64,000 bases of DNA from the NCBI GenBank assembly GCA_030562195.1, contig JAUJPP010000012.1, positions 3,968,001-4,032,000 of the forward strand. Reading direction: 5' to 3'. The notes under the pieces are model-generated. The model was not told the origin of the DNA. It saw only the letters and a program-made list of their open reading frames with translations, and ran no database searches. Both the position numbers and the translations under genes were made by a program. This document shows, in pieces, positions 1 to 13,400 of the stretch (positions are counted from its first letter, which is position 1; the number at the start of each line of letters is the position of its first letter). The stretch comes from Nipponacmea schrenckii (lineage: Eukaryota > Mollusca > Gastropoda > Lottiidae).

Positions 1-3000
1 TAAATCAATTGCAATGTTATTGTGGCAGACACTGGACTAAAAGGACAGATTGAGTTTTCAACAGATATATATCACCTTTTCAATTATCCCACTGTTATTA
101 TTGCATTATGAGACTAAGATGACCTGACATGAGAATCCATGAGGTGGCCATAGATCTTTCATAGGGGATTGAAAGAAGGCTGGGACTCAATGGTCCACCC
201 CTCAAGTACACCATTGAGGTCTACTTATAAAGATGATAGGGTTCTGAAAATAATTGAAGATATTTTACTCATCTAAGAAGTTTTCTGAGAATGCCATCAC
301 ATTTTTATTGTTTTTACACCTAGTCTCAGATGAACTGGAACACCTGGTAGATCTGGCCACTTGGGAAAATAAGATGCTAGTACAATTCTATATTTGTACC
401 CAATAGTTCCTAGAATAAGTCTGTAAAGTTAGGTTGATGCTTCCACTACAAGATACCTGATATTGGTGTAGACTGTAGAATGGATATTAAAACCAGTCTA
501 GTCACAGATCAAATGTCTTTGGTATCAATCACTTTACTAATGAGGTATAAAACCGTTTAGACATATTGTTGTACTTGATCTTTTTTCCATTGTACATGTA
601 CCCTAGTTGTCAAGTTGGCTTTAATGGTTATCTGTCGGAGCCTCTGTCTGCAAATGATGCTACTTTTAAATCCCAGGCTTTGTAGAATTATCGATAAATA
701 GGGTACATTGGCCATGTGTTACTTTCCAAACATGACCAACAGCTCAAATATTTGAGAATCAAAAGTCTTTGTCAAGCATCAAGAATATATTGTCCATTGA
801 TCTTAAATGATTGTTAGTGTTGAGACATATGTATCTGAATACAAGCTTTGCAAAGCGATTTTTAATATTCCTTTAATTTGTTGTACCCCTTTGTATCAGC
901 ATAGTCCAGACTAGTATATTGGCACACCAGTTAATCTTTCTCGACTTTCGAAATATGATCCGAAAAAATTCAACTATTATGAAGGTTATACTGATTCTAT
1001 TTATATGGCTTTAATGTATTCAACTTATTTAGCATGACAATTTTTGGACAGTTCTAAAGATAATTGAGTACATTTTCAGTCTAACAGTTCAGACAACAAG
1101 AGGTATACATAGTTAAACAGACTTAAATGGTTAAAGATGTGTTCTCCTCCTGGGTAACTGTGAAACTGTTTAAAAACAAGGATTATTGTATGTTTTCTGA
1201 ATGAGAAAGGTGGTTGTTGCTGTTAATAAGTATATAAGTACAGTAGCAGAATCTTGTATTGGAATTGATGTGTTTGATAGAGCACTTTCACATATTATCT
1301 TTATACAAAAGTAGAGATTTGTAGCTTGTAGGTGGGGCGAAGTAGGGGCCACAGAATTGTCAAGTAGGACAAACAACACCAAGCATTTTTCTAAAAAAAT
1401 TAAAGAAAGATACACAAATTTGGTAATAATCAAGATTCTGGATAGTTTATGCAGATCATTTTGTGTATTTTTATATAAGTAATATCAGTTGATAGATGCT
1501 ATCTTATAAATAGGGTTTAATGGTAAAATATAGTGCACATTAAAATCAGAGTAACAATTTATACAATACTGATCATGTACAAAGTATTTACTTAGTCTTT
1601 TTATAATATGCTCTTTGTCAAAATAATCCTTTAAAAACAGTATGAATAATGATAAATTAAGAACATGTAATATTGTTTGGGTTTGTGTCATCTACTTTGT
1701 TATTCATCTTTCAACACCATCTATATTGTAAAACCTGATTGTTATAGGTGCAGTTAGTCCTCATTTGTAGACTTTGCTGAAGTATTATTTCTACATAGCT
1801 ATTTCTCTTGTTATTACAGATTCTGTACAGTTTTCATTTATATGATTTATTATTGAAAAACTAACAAAATCACATTAACTCATACTTATGCATGATTCAA
1901 ATTGATGTTTGTGTTGATTGAAATAAGTTTAAAATAAGTTTAGGAACTAATTTTATATTGAAAATGATTTTTTGTCAGGTCTGTGCCAACAGTGTATTTT
2001 TGGTTAAGTTATATTCAGGCCTTGTAAATGTCATTCTTGGTGTTGTCACTAGATATCTGTGTAACAGTTGGTTGAAATTACGAAAGCACAGACCAAGGAA
2101 AATATCTGTGTGAGATAGCAAATTGTAAGGAAGAAATAGGTCTGTTGTCTAAAGAATGAGTGTGAATCATATTTCAGGTTGTATTTAAATATATTTCTAG
2201 TTATATAACTAGATTAAGGTATATTATTTTAGGACAAAATGACATGGTTTGGATCATTTTCAGATTGATAATTCCTGGCATATTTAGAGGTCAGGGTACA
2301 GATCCTAGCATGGACTGAGGTTTTTTGAAAACATGTCCTTGATACTGGATTTAAAATATAGATGTGACATCACTTTTGATCTTTGTAGATCAATATCCAT
2401 CTTATTGGTACAGACATTGTGCCAAGAATACATTATTTTTTGATTAATCATTTGTGTAATCGTTATTTTAAGTAGGTTAATGGCTGAAGGTCCAATGCGT
2501 CACAGGCCATCTATTAAATTGTTGCAGAGGTAAAATTGCCTTCATATTTTCTGTGGGCAATCTTATAAATCAGTACAGGAAGTTATAGAGAACAAATGGA
2601 AGTACGCTGTCTAGGACATCATAAAATTAAGAAGCAGGTGCAATGTTTATATTTGATGGTATTTTACCAGTCATTAATTAAAAGGTAAAATTCTAAATAA
2701 ATAATATGACATTAAACTAACATGTCAACTTCTTGTCTCTTATCTGGAAACAGTTTTTCTCAAGTATCCTTTACAGAAAACCTGATGTAAGAAGTTGTGT
2801 TGGTAGGCTCATTGAAACAGTGGACCATCAATTGGGGTTGTTTATTTTGTTAATACCAGGATACCTAGCAATTAAAATGGTATGTTTCTCTTGAGAAGAG
2901 CCATGGTAGGCTTCTGGATAATGACCTAATGGAAGGCTTTTCAAGCAAGACCCAATGATATACTTCTTGGGAAGGACCAGATTGTAGACATTTTGAGAAA

Positions 3001-4012
3001 GGACTAGATAGTAGGTTCAAGAATGACCCTCTTGGCATAAGATACTGTTTTAATAGGCAGATTGTTTCTGAAAGTGTAGATTTGTAGTAATACAATTTTT
3101 TGGCTGCAATTTATTTGGCTTTTCCCAAAGTTGAACAAACATAATGAGAAAGTCCTTTGTATTTTTAAAGTAGTGTTGATGTTAGTACAGAGTTTGTTTT
3201 GAATATAAATTTGGTATGTTATTTTATGTTATAGTTTCGGTATGTTATTTTGTATGTTATTGAATGATGATTGTATGTCAAGGATGATTGAAAGGTGAGG
3301 AAAGACTAATCAACATAAAGTACTCAAACCTTTTAACTGAAACATAATACAGCGATAGAAATCATTAATGTCATGTAAACATTTCTGCTAAACTCGTTGA
3401 AGAAATGAAGTTTTAATGTTAGTCCAAAGACAATTGTTAGAGGTTAACAGTGGTATTATAACTGAGTATAACTGAGTGGATGTGCATCAGTACAAAGCTT
3501 AGAACTGTCAAAATTTATTGTCTTATTTTTTTACAAGTTGCATCTTAAACTTAAGAAGTTCGGTGTGAAGAAATTGAATAATACAACCTTTAAGAATTTC
3601 AGATTAAAATGATGAAGTCTGTGACAAGCATTACCATTGGAAATGAAATGAAATGAATGGAGTTTTACGCACTACCATTACAATTGGAAGTTGAAATGTT
3701 TGTGTGAGAAGTTGATAATATACACTTTTAAAGCACTGGCCTGGGTCACAAAGTAAGGATTCATGATAAAAAAAGTTTTGTTGTTTTTTGTTCTGCTATG
3801 AGTATCAGAGTCAAGGTGTTGCATCTGCTAACAAAGAATTTAGTGCATGTTCCAACATGTACTGGGTGTTTTCAGTTAAATTCATTTCAACATTCAAACA
3901 AAACACTGAATGCTGGTTTTGTTAAATCAAACAAATGGTTATCTTGGTTGGCATGTGAAATCTGGTGACCTTGAATCATCATTATTCGTTCAGCCCAACT
4001 TGAAATAGGTAT

Positions 4013-4086
4013 ACAGATAATCCAGGAAAGTTTAATTTCAAGAGGTTTGACCAAGTACCTGCTGATAGACAGCATCCTTGTGACTC
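4013..4086 (+). repeat. Diverged dispersed repeat, partner of 5071-5145
   Basis: The segment aligns by eye with 5071-5145. Both read 'gataatc..gga', then 'caagaggttt', then a 'ctg.tagacag.atcc' core. Identity is roughly 70 percent, so this is an old copy. No terminal inverted repeats were seen. Confidence 0.5.
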
Positions 4087-4964
4087 TTAGTTGTTATCTT
4101 TTATTAGTTGTTATCATTTTGATACTGATTCCATCTTATACTGGTCATATTATCTTACAGAACAGTAGGAGGTAGATTTACAAATCCTTCATTATTTCAA
4201 ACTCTTACAGTTTTTAATAAATTGCTTAGAATGAAATTGGTTTTCTATCATAAAATCTGTTCGTAGATCAGAATTCTTTGTAATGAATAGATTGAAGAAA
4301 TGTTTCATCAAAGAAAAAATCCAATCCTTTAAGTGTTGTAAAGTGGTTATCTTTTTGGACAATTGGTTGCATTGTCAAAGTAAGTGAATCATTGGTTACA
4401 ATTAGGAAACTTAGACTTCCTCAGGAATTGTTATAAAGAGAATTGCTTTGATCAGATCTGAAAACTTATTTTACAAGTGATTTTATGACCAAGTGAGGGT
4501 CCTTTTACTGGCTTGTCTTTTTTTGACAGTCTCCAAACAGTTATCAATACCAAGATCAAACTAGAATCTTGAATAATTCTAGAAACGTTGATCTGATGGA
4601 CAGAGTAAAGATTTGATGTTAAGTTAGTGTTGAGTTATTAACCTATTAGAATCTAGAATGTAGTCAGTAATTAATACAGACATTATTGTCACTGTGGATT
4701 TTATCACATACTATTTCAACAATTTACTTCTTCAGTGCTATCTGAGATTTTATGGTGCATCTTAACTGTTTTAGTATAATGTTTGCCATTGTACAGGTTA
4801 TTCTGTTTAAATGGTGCATTCAGAATTTAGAGGTAAGGAGAAAAAATTGGACAATAAAATTAATGATTGCATACTACAGTTTCAATTGTCAAATTCCATT
4901 TCATTCATTTAGTCATAAAATTCTTTGTTCATTCACTCTGTCATTTATTCATTTGAGGTTCTGT

Positions 4965-5155
4965 AGGACAGTTGTTAGAGCGTTGGTTCTTTACGTCATG
5001 AAGTCATTTGCTTGAAAATGTCAAACGTGAGTTCTTATCTCGACTGGAAAATATCCACCCAGCTGTAATTGGATAATCTGGGAAGGATCAATGCCAAGAG
5101 GTTTGGCTAAGGACCAGCTGGTAGACAGGATCCCTGTCATGGCTGATTTGTGAAC
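4965..5155 (+). repeat. tRNA-derived SINE-like element
   Basis: The left part resembles a degenerate tRNA-type RNA polymerase III promoter. There is an A-box-like 'gttagagcgttggt' near 4974, followed about 45 bases later by a B-box-like 'gagttcttatctcg' (compare GGTTCRANNCC). The body shares a core with 4013-4086. The combination suggests a worn SINE. The tRNA relationship is inferred from the boxes only. Confidence 0.5.
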
Positions 5156-5867
5156 CTTTATCCTTTTAAAATATAATAGTTTCTTTCTTTTCTTGCTTCT
5201 TAAGAAATCCTTAATTTATTCACTTCTTCATTTATTCAAAAATTCTTAAATCTTTAGCTCAAATCATTTTTTAATAGCAGCATCAAACTTCAATAATTCA
5301 TTCCTTAACTCATTTACTCATTGAAAGTGGAATTCGATCAAAAGGTTTTTGACATTTATTTACAGTTTTATGGTCACTGGTTACTAATTGTTTGTATTGC
5401 TACCCAACAAAACATATAATAAATCTCATATAAACTGGACAATGTTATCAATGGACACCTGCTGGTCAGGTATTCATAACTTATCATACATAGTCACAAA
5501 GATAGAAAATACTTGAAATCATATTAGTATATAGAAGAAAATAGTCAGTATATCATAAATAGTGTTATTAATACTACTGAAAACATAGTTATAGGAACAA
5601 TCAAGCCCTTTATATCATGTATGTTAGGTCAAACTGTGCTCTTTAATACCTGATAAGCAATTTTTGATATATGAGATATTTTAAGATATTATATGGGAAA
5701 TGAATGATGCGTCTACTGTTGACCTCAGGAAAAATGACAGAAATTGTTTACCACAAAGATTTCTTTTGAGTTTTTTCATATTGTACTCTGGAACAAAATT
5801 TTTTTTTATATCTATGTCAAATTCTTCTGCACTTGATTCAGTATTGAAGATTGCAACTCAATCTTTT

Positions 5868-5975
5868 TTAGATTTCCAACTGTTGGGATCTTTTAACATG
5901 CCTGTAACACATGGGGCCTTGGTTTATTGTCCAATCCAAATGACTAGACTCTTTATCAATGTCTGCAGGAACAGA
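5868..5975 (+). repeat. SINE-like conserved core, copy 1
   Basis: The segment reads 'ttccaactgttgggatctt', then 'cctgtaacacatggggcc', then 'gtccaatccaaatgac'. The same string of motifs recurs at 6728-6825. I recall similar 'gggatctttt...catgggacc...catccgaa' cores in many invertebrate SINEs; that comparison is from memory. An open frame crossing it (5700-6113) is not a convincing gene. Confidence 0.45.
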
Positions 5976-6159
5976 ATTGTAATGAAAAATAAGTTAATAT
6001 GTCACACAATCTGGGCGTTCCTTACCCCATCAAAGGTCATCAAATCGATCTTAGTGCTGGGAACTCTGAGGATCTTGACTTTTAACACTGTTTATAGGAT
6101 ATCCTTGTGCTAACATTGTTTCAAGAACATGTGACCAGGCTGCACCCTTTTAATAAAAT

Positions 6160-6292
6160 TAGATATGACACAAATTACTTGACATTTAAGTAATCAAACA
6201 AATTACTTGACATTACACAAATTACTTGACTTAACATAAATTACTTGACATTAAATATAACACAAATTACTTGGTATTTGTGTTTAATTTCA
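6160..6292 (+). repeat. Short imperfect tandem repeat 'caaattacttgacatt'
   Basis: About six imperfect copies of a 'acacaaattacttgacatt' unit occur with irregular spacers. It is a local low-complexity expansion in non-coding DNA. Confidence 0.6.
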
Positions 6293-6721
6293 AGATGTAT
6301 TTCTAATTCAAGGGAAATAAGTCCTGTAATTATTTTTACATCAGACAACAATGGTATTATGAATTCCCCAAGAACTTCTCCGGCATAGAATTGATGCTGT
6401 TGTAAGATTCTAAAAGAGATTTAATGTTCTTTACTTACTTACCAGTTACGAATTAGATTTGTGGATAATGAAATTAGTAAACACAAGAGAATATTAATGA
6501 TGTAGGCCTTTTTTGGCAATGGTTTTGCAAAACAATTTATTTTCTTTTCAACAAATCTGTCATTTGCACTAGCGTATAGAACAAAATGACAATCTCTGAA
6601 ATTAAAAGAGAATAAATGGAGTTTATGTCCTACCTCTTCTGCACCTAATGGGCTTATGAAGATAGGCAATGTCATGCAGTGTGCAATTAGGAAAATGTTT
6701 CCAGGATAGCAGCATTAGCCT

Positions 6722-6965
6722 ACTCTTTTAGCGATTTTCAACTGTTGAGGAATCTTCAATGTGCACAGCCTGTAACACACAGGGCCTCAATTAATTGTCA
6801 GATCCAAATGACACTCATTTTCCATGTCAGCTTCTGACTGGACTAAAAAATCCGAAAGGTTAATCTCAACCTTTGCCAGGAATAAACCCTGAACCCTCAT
6901 GTTACAGAGCAAACATCTAACTCACTAAGACAATCTCTGAAAACTGAGGACAATATTAGAATTTT
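6722..6965 (-). repeat. tRNA-derived SINE-like element on the minus strand
   Basis: Read on the minus strand, the head has 'gtgagttagatgtttgctc' followed by 'atgagggttcagggttta', which resemble A-box and B-box elements of a tRNA-type promoter. The body carries the core shared with 5868-5975. The order head, then core, fits a SINE with a central conserved domain. It is diverged and has no clear tail. Confidence 0.5.
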
Positions 6966-7335
6966 TTGGTTCAGTTGAATATAAGATGTAATATACATGA
7001 TAAATATTAAGTAGGGTATGAGATTTATTTTGTTTATTTTATACTGATTATGGACTACTTATAATATATTAAATCTTACTTATATATACAACACTAGGTC
7101 AATAATATACTCTGTTTAGGTTAGTTATAGACTGGATCACAAGTTTGTTTTCAAGTTTGGAACTTGATCCAACTAAGGTTTGGATTTCAATGATTTTTAA
7201 TTTTAAAAGGGCTAAGTTAGGCCAGTAGCCAGCATTGATTTTTCAGGGGGACAAGTAATGTATTGGGAGTAATGTATTTAGTTGCAGACATGGATTGGGT
7301 CTTATTTGTTTCCAAAGGGCAATCCTTTTTTTCAG

Positions 7336-7422
7336 GGAGAACTTGAATATTGGACAGACACAAATCTAAACATGGAGAATGGCAGTGTCAAGATTGACCA
7401 TGTGAAAGAATTGATACCCATT
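7336..7422 (+). CDS. Six-pass protein exon 1 (first recognised), with likely start codon
   Basis: The acceptor is 'ttttttcag' ending at 7335 and the donor is 'gtaaat' at 7423. ATG at 7372 gives MENGSVKIDHVKELIPI, which joins in phase 0 to the next exon. The 36 bases before the ATG are also open in frame (GELEYWTDTNLN), so they may be 5' UTR or coding sequence continuing from an unseen upstream exon. Confidence 0.6.
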
Positions 7423-10400
7423 GTAAATAACTGCTATATCTCCTCTCCTATATTGGAGTATATATGAAAATAACTTTTTTAAGGAATTAAAAATCTTTAA
7501 ATGGAATTTTGTATGTATGTTTTCAGTTGGTAGAAATTTGTTGCTATTCAGAGAAATTTTCAGCTACATCAAAAGAACTCTGTGCTTCTGTAACATGGTG
7601 CAGGGTTATTAGAGGCTTATGCTGTATTTGTGACCGTATGTGTATAGAATTGTATTATTAGACAATATTTAATTTGCTTGTGGTTTTTGTATTTTGCAGG
7701 TTAGACCGAGAATAAAAGATGGAAGTAAAATTCAGAAGAGAGAATCAAGCGAGATAATGGATATTTATAATTCTAGAATGATTACAACTCAGGTAAATAT
7801 TTATATTTCTGTCCATAATACTGCTAGTGGGTAGTTCTGCCTTATCCAAAGCACACACTGCTTGCTGGTAATGCTGAAAAGTAGCTTTATCCAAAGCACT
7901 GCTAGCTGGTAATTCTGGATAGAAAAGCAGTTTATCCAAAACACTCTACTAGCTGGTAAGAGAAGCAGCTTTATCCATAACACACTGCTAGCTGGTAGTT
8001 CTGGAAAGAGAAGCAGTTTATTTATAACACGCTGCTAGCTGGTAATTCTGGAAAGAGGAGCAGTTTATTTATAACACACTGCTGGCTGGTAATTCTGGAA
8101 AGAGAAGCAGCTTTATCTATATCACACTGCTAGCTGGTAGTTCTGAAAAAGAGAAGCAATCTTATCCATAGCACACTGCTAGCTGGTAATTCTGGAACGA
8201 GAAGCAGTCTTATCCATAGCACACTACTAGATGGTAATTCTGAAGAGAGAAGCAGTCTATCCAAAGCACTGCTTGCTGGTAATTCTGGATAGAAAAGGAG
8301 CTTTATCCATAACACACTGCTAGCTGGTAATTCTGGAAAAGAGAAGCAGTCTAATCCATAGCACACTGCTAGATGGTAATTCTGGAGAGAGAAGTAGTTT
8401 ATCCAAAGCACTGTTTGCTGGTTATTCTGGATAGAAAAGGAGCTTTATCGTAAGCACTGCTAGCTGTTAATTCTGGAAAGAAAAGCAGCTTTATCCATAA
8501 CACACTGCTAGCTGGTAGTTCTGAAAAAGAGAAGCAATCTTATCCATAGCACACTGCTAGCTGGTAATTCTGGAAAAGAGAAGCAGTCTTATCCATAGCA
8601 CACTGCTAGATGGTAATTCTGGAAAGAGAAACAGTTTTATCCATAACACACTGCTAGCTGGTAATTCGGGAAAGAGAAGCCGTTTATCCATAACACACTG
8701 TTAACTGGTAATTCTGGAAAGAGAAGCAGCTTTATCCATAATGCACTGCTAGCTGGTAGTTCTGAAAAAGAGAAGCAGTCTTATTCATAGCACACTGCTA
8801 GTTGGTAATTCTGGAAAGAGAAGCAGCTTTATCCATAACACACTGCTAGCTGGTAATTCTGGAAAGAGAAGCAGCTTTATCCATAGCACACTTATAGCTG
8901 GTAATTTTGGTAAGAGAAGCAGCTTTTTCTTTTGCAACCAGTGTTAGCCAGTGTTGTCTTTGTAAGAACTAATATCTAGCTATAGACCATGAAAATATTA
9001 TATTCTTACATTTTTTATTCTAATAAATTTTAGTGCTTTAAAGAAGAGTTGGCATTACTCACTGCACCCTACACCTGTGTACGTTTAAAAATTATTTCTT
9101 GTGTTTTAGAATGATACGAAAGAAGAAGAGAATAAAACTACAAAAACTGTCTTAAACATCAAACATTCCACAGCTTCATCCTGTAACAAAGGTTCCTTTC
9201 CTAGTTTATCACCTTGTAGCCAAAGTTCATCATCTGGTAACCAAGCATCATCTGGTAACCAAGGTTCATCACCTAATAACCAAGGTTCATCATTTCGTAA
9301 TGAAGGTTTTAAATTTTTTAACTATGGATTATCATCTGGTAACCAAAGTTCATCATCTGGTAACCAGGGTCCACCACCTGGTCGAAGTCGGTATATAATA
9401 TTATTATTAACAACATTCCTGATTGGTTTAGTTTGTGCTACTACTAGTTTAAATTTCACATCCAAAGATGTTCAGCTCCATATTGGTCTTCCTCATAATC
9501 TTATCAGTAAGTTGACACTTTGTTGTATTGCCATATTGTCAGTTACGCCTCCAGACTAGTTGTACAAATAGGAGACAGATTGACTTAATGAAGAGTAAAA
9601 CTGTCATGGTTGAGATTGGAAATGTGAACCATAGGCGCTAGTCTTAGAGGGTTCTTCCAAGAACTATTTTGACAAGTATGATTATTTTTATAAAAAATCA
9701 TTAAGGGGGTTCAATTTGAAATTTGGAAGTCAATTTTCTTAAATGGGCAAATACAATTTTTATGTTTTTTGTAGGAAAAGTAAGAATGTATTCTGAAGAT
9801 CCTGATATAAGAAAATTAAAACTGAATAAAACTGTTCTATCACTGGTTTCTAGATTACAACTGTATGGTATGTCTTTATTCTTAATCTTTTATGGTATTT
9901 ATGTCTCATTTGTGACCTTGCCTAGCTAAATAAATTACTATTCAAGTTCACTAGACTTAGAATAAAACCAACTACCATTTGCTTTATCAAGCCAAGCATC
10001 TGCCCTACAAGGTTCATTCTGATTTATTGCATCAGATTTTCATAGTTTGTTTTTGAGAAGTTCAATGGAACTTGAAACCATCTTCTGGGTTGAAACTTTG
10101 TAGGATAAAGTAAGTTTATACAAGTATGTTTTTATTCTAGATAAGAAAGATTGTAAAGAAGACCTATCTGTATGTGAGACCTATGCTGTGTGTAATGGTA
10201 ATGGTAATGATGGTAATAGTGATGATCAATCATCTGTAGCCTGTAGATGTAAACGAGGTTATTACTATAATGACAATACCTGTTCAGGTAATATATTTAA
10301 TTTGAATTCAATATTTCAATTCAAAGTCAAAGAATAATATACTTTTTTATTTAACTAGGGTAATACATGTATTTATGTTCATTACATCAAAGTGATCCTT

Positions 10401-13400
10401 CGGGAGGTTCATGAAACATGCTGACTGTCAAACCTTAGAATATCTCCAAAATATGTTCAGATTTATATGTCATGTGTTTTGTATACAGGACAGTTGTAAC
10501 AGAGATAATACTAATGATGTATTGGTAGAGTTGTGAACCACCAACTGTTTACTTAAGCAAAGTTTCTTGCACCTTGGCTACTTACGCATTGTAGTTGGGA
10601 GTCTATTCACAAATATTCTTATTATTAAATTAATATCTGTATTTTTTAGAATGTAGTAAATCATGTCCTGATGGTTTTTATATGACATCATCCTGTACAG
10701 CTACAACTGATTCTGTTTGTAAGAGTAAGTCAATTTCCTTTTCTTAGATCAAACAAAAAATCTTTTTAATGAGATGATTGCATCCAATTATCTAATGGGC
10801 AATCAATTGAAAAATTGCATCATATATTTGCAATGTCAAATTGAAGGTTATATTGGTTTAGTATTGTATATTATTATTATTACAGGATGTACAGCATGTC
10901 AAAGATCTCAATATGAAGCAGCTGTATGTTCAACAACTAAAGATACAGTATGTGTAGGTAAGATATATGAGTGCCAGCTAGGGTAATAATAAGACTATAA
11001 GACTAATTATAAATTACTTAATCACTTTCTGAAAAGAAATAAGCAAATACTGCTTTTCAGTAACCTTATGAAAGTCATCTTGTAGCTCAATAATTTTAAA
11101 TATTGTAAGTGTACCTCTTACAACCTGATTATAGTGATATTATTTATTTTCAGATGTATCCTTTCCTGTGGGATTTATTCCACCAAACTCTACCACTTCT
11201 TATGGTAAGATTATAATATACACTAGTCAACCTTGATCAGAATATTGTATTTATAAATGTCTCATTATATTGATTGTTAACCATTGAACATGTATATTGA
11301 GGGGTTTATTCTAGGGGTTGAAACTGAAACTAATAGTATATACAGTTGTCACCAAATGTTTCTATGATTATTAATTACATTAAATTTGCTTTTTTACTTT
11401 ACTATTTTGTGTGTAACACTGAGCAGAAATGCCTAGTATTTTGGACACCCAATATCACTTTTTCTTATGAAATACATACTCACTAATGATTGATATACCT
11501 CCAAATATGAATAGTTCTACAGCTGTATTGCTCTATTTTAAAATCTTGGTAATTTCAGATGGGACTAATATCAGTATGACATCATCATCTAATGTGTTTA
11601 TTGAAAGATTAAAGGATATGAAAGAGTTAGAGACCACTATGTATATCACCAATAATCAACAGTCTCTAGATTTTGTCTGGAAACGTGAGTCAGGATTAGA
11701 GATTAAGATTAGTGTGTCTGGAGTTTATCTTGTACCGGAATATGTAGATCTAGACCACGAAGATGATGGTTTATATTTCCTACATTTTGATAAAAACGTC
11801 TCTGAAGAAATGAAGAAGAAATATTCTCATGTAGCTGAATATTATTGCAGGTATGGAAGTTGTAGGTTTTTGTTTTATATGTAAATCATACCAAGACAAC
11901 TCTGTTTATTGTACAACAGCATCAAAGTTTACAGTTGTATTTTCACTGAAGAGATTTGCTGTTTAATTTGCTTTATCATATGAAGGGTTAACATGTGCCT
12001 GTTAGCTGTGGCTGGCTATAGTCACAAGGGTTTGCTAGAAGTTTGATACTGAAGGAAAATCTAGATTGTTAGAAAGACAAGAAAATAAATTGGTCTACAA
12101 CTAATTTGTTTGTTTGACGCAGATGCTTAAATGGTTGACAACCTGTCTATGATCTGCAAACCAAGTTATGAAGTTGTTAGATTATTTCTCATTTTGATTT
12201 GTTAGTTTTTTTTAAGTTGATTGCATTTCCGTCTTCAATGATAATCAACTCTATATTTTACATGGGTCAGATTAAGGTTTAAAGTGACCTGGTCCTGTCT
12301 AACATTATCATTCAGCCTATAACATAGATACAATGTATAATATGAACAATAACTGATGTTTCAGACACCCTATACCAGACTATTACTCTATACATTTTGA
12401 TAGTATCAAGAACCGTATATCTCAAGCTGAAGAAGTGGTTTGTAATTCTAAAGATAGAGACAAGATCCGTTGTCCTAGCAACTATCAGGATGGTCAGGTG
12501 TATTTAAAACGACATATTAATGAAATATGTAACAAATATCAGGTTTGAAATTTTTTATATATATTCTACTTTTTATTGACACAATGAGCTGAGCACTGAC
12601 TGGGTTTCAAGGTCCAGTCCCAGAGATATGTCCCCTGTATATATTTTAACTGAATCATCTACTGTCATGTTGGTTAGATGGATTGAGGACTAAAGTCATT
12701 TGGATGAAACCAAAAGACCTCTTACACTGAAGGCTATTACTATTAATATTTGAAATCAATGTGAGATTGTTAATTACAACTAATTTTCAATGCAAGAAAA
12801 ACTTTAAAATAAAGGACTGAGGACTGATTTCATTTTGATACAACCATAATGTTTCTAAAGTTTGCGCAGAAAATATTTGGTTGAAATCAATGATAAGATG
12901 GAAAATTACAACAGCTTTTCACATTATTTTGCCAATTATCAAATGTTTTGTTCACTATGAGATCTGAACATTAAATTCCTTTTTGTTTTGATATTTTCAG
13001 ACTAATCGTAAAAAGAAGCTAGTACCACTACATGATGTTAATGCTAATAATATTATATGTGATGAACAAAATGATATATTATCAGAAGTTTTTGGACAAA
13101 CTATGCCAGATCCTGAAAGAATGTCATTTCCCAGTGCTGAATGTCGACAATATGGAAATGAATGTCATAAATGTTTAGATAAAAATATCTGTACAAATAA
13201 AAGTAAGTATATTTGGAATGTAATTTGAATGAATTTAGCAAAATTGACCAACTGAATTGCATTTCTTATTACTTATATGTGGAGTATTGATGTCAAGGAA
13301 ACTTTAACTGTCTCAAACTAACCCGAACAAAATAAGATAACATTGAAAATTTAAAAATTTCAACACATAACCAAGATCGCTAACATGTGGTAACCAAGGA

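Larger units (their letters stand above)
1..7335. other. Gene-free AT-rich flank upstream of the six-pass membrane protein gene
   Basis: No exon with credible coding content and splice sites could be supported on either strand. Open frames here are short, AT-driven and unlike any family I know. The longest, at 5700-6113 (+), overlaps a dispersed repeat. The stretch may be intergenic or may contain an upstream 5' intron of the following gene, because the frame of that gene's first recognised exon stays open up to its acceptor at 7335. Repeats inside it are listed separately. A short GAAAT-type microsatellite lies near 3640-3660. Confidence 0.55.

Noticed and set aside
4965..5050. A tRNA gene
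   Set aside because: Box-like motifs are present but degenerate, and I could not fold a cloverleaf with an acceptor stem. It fits a worn SINE better.
5700..6113. 137-codon + strand open frame
   Set aside because: It overlaps a dispersed SINE-like core, has no recognisable domain and ends in AT-rich noise. It is probably chance.
7745..8411. Minus-strand Leu/Pro-rich repeat frames
   Set aside because: They follow the 48-bp intronic minisatellite and have no start context or homology.
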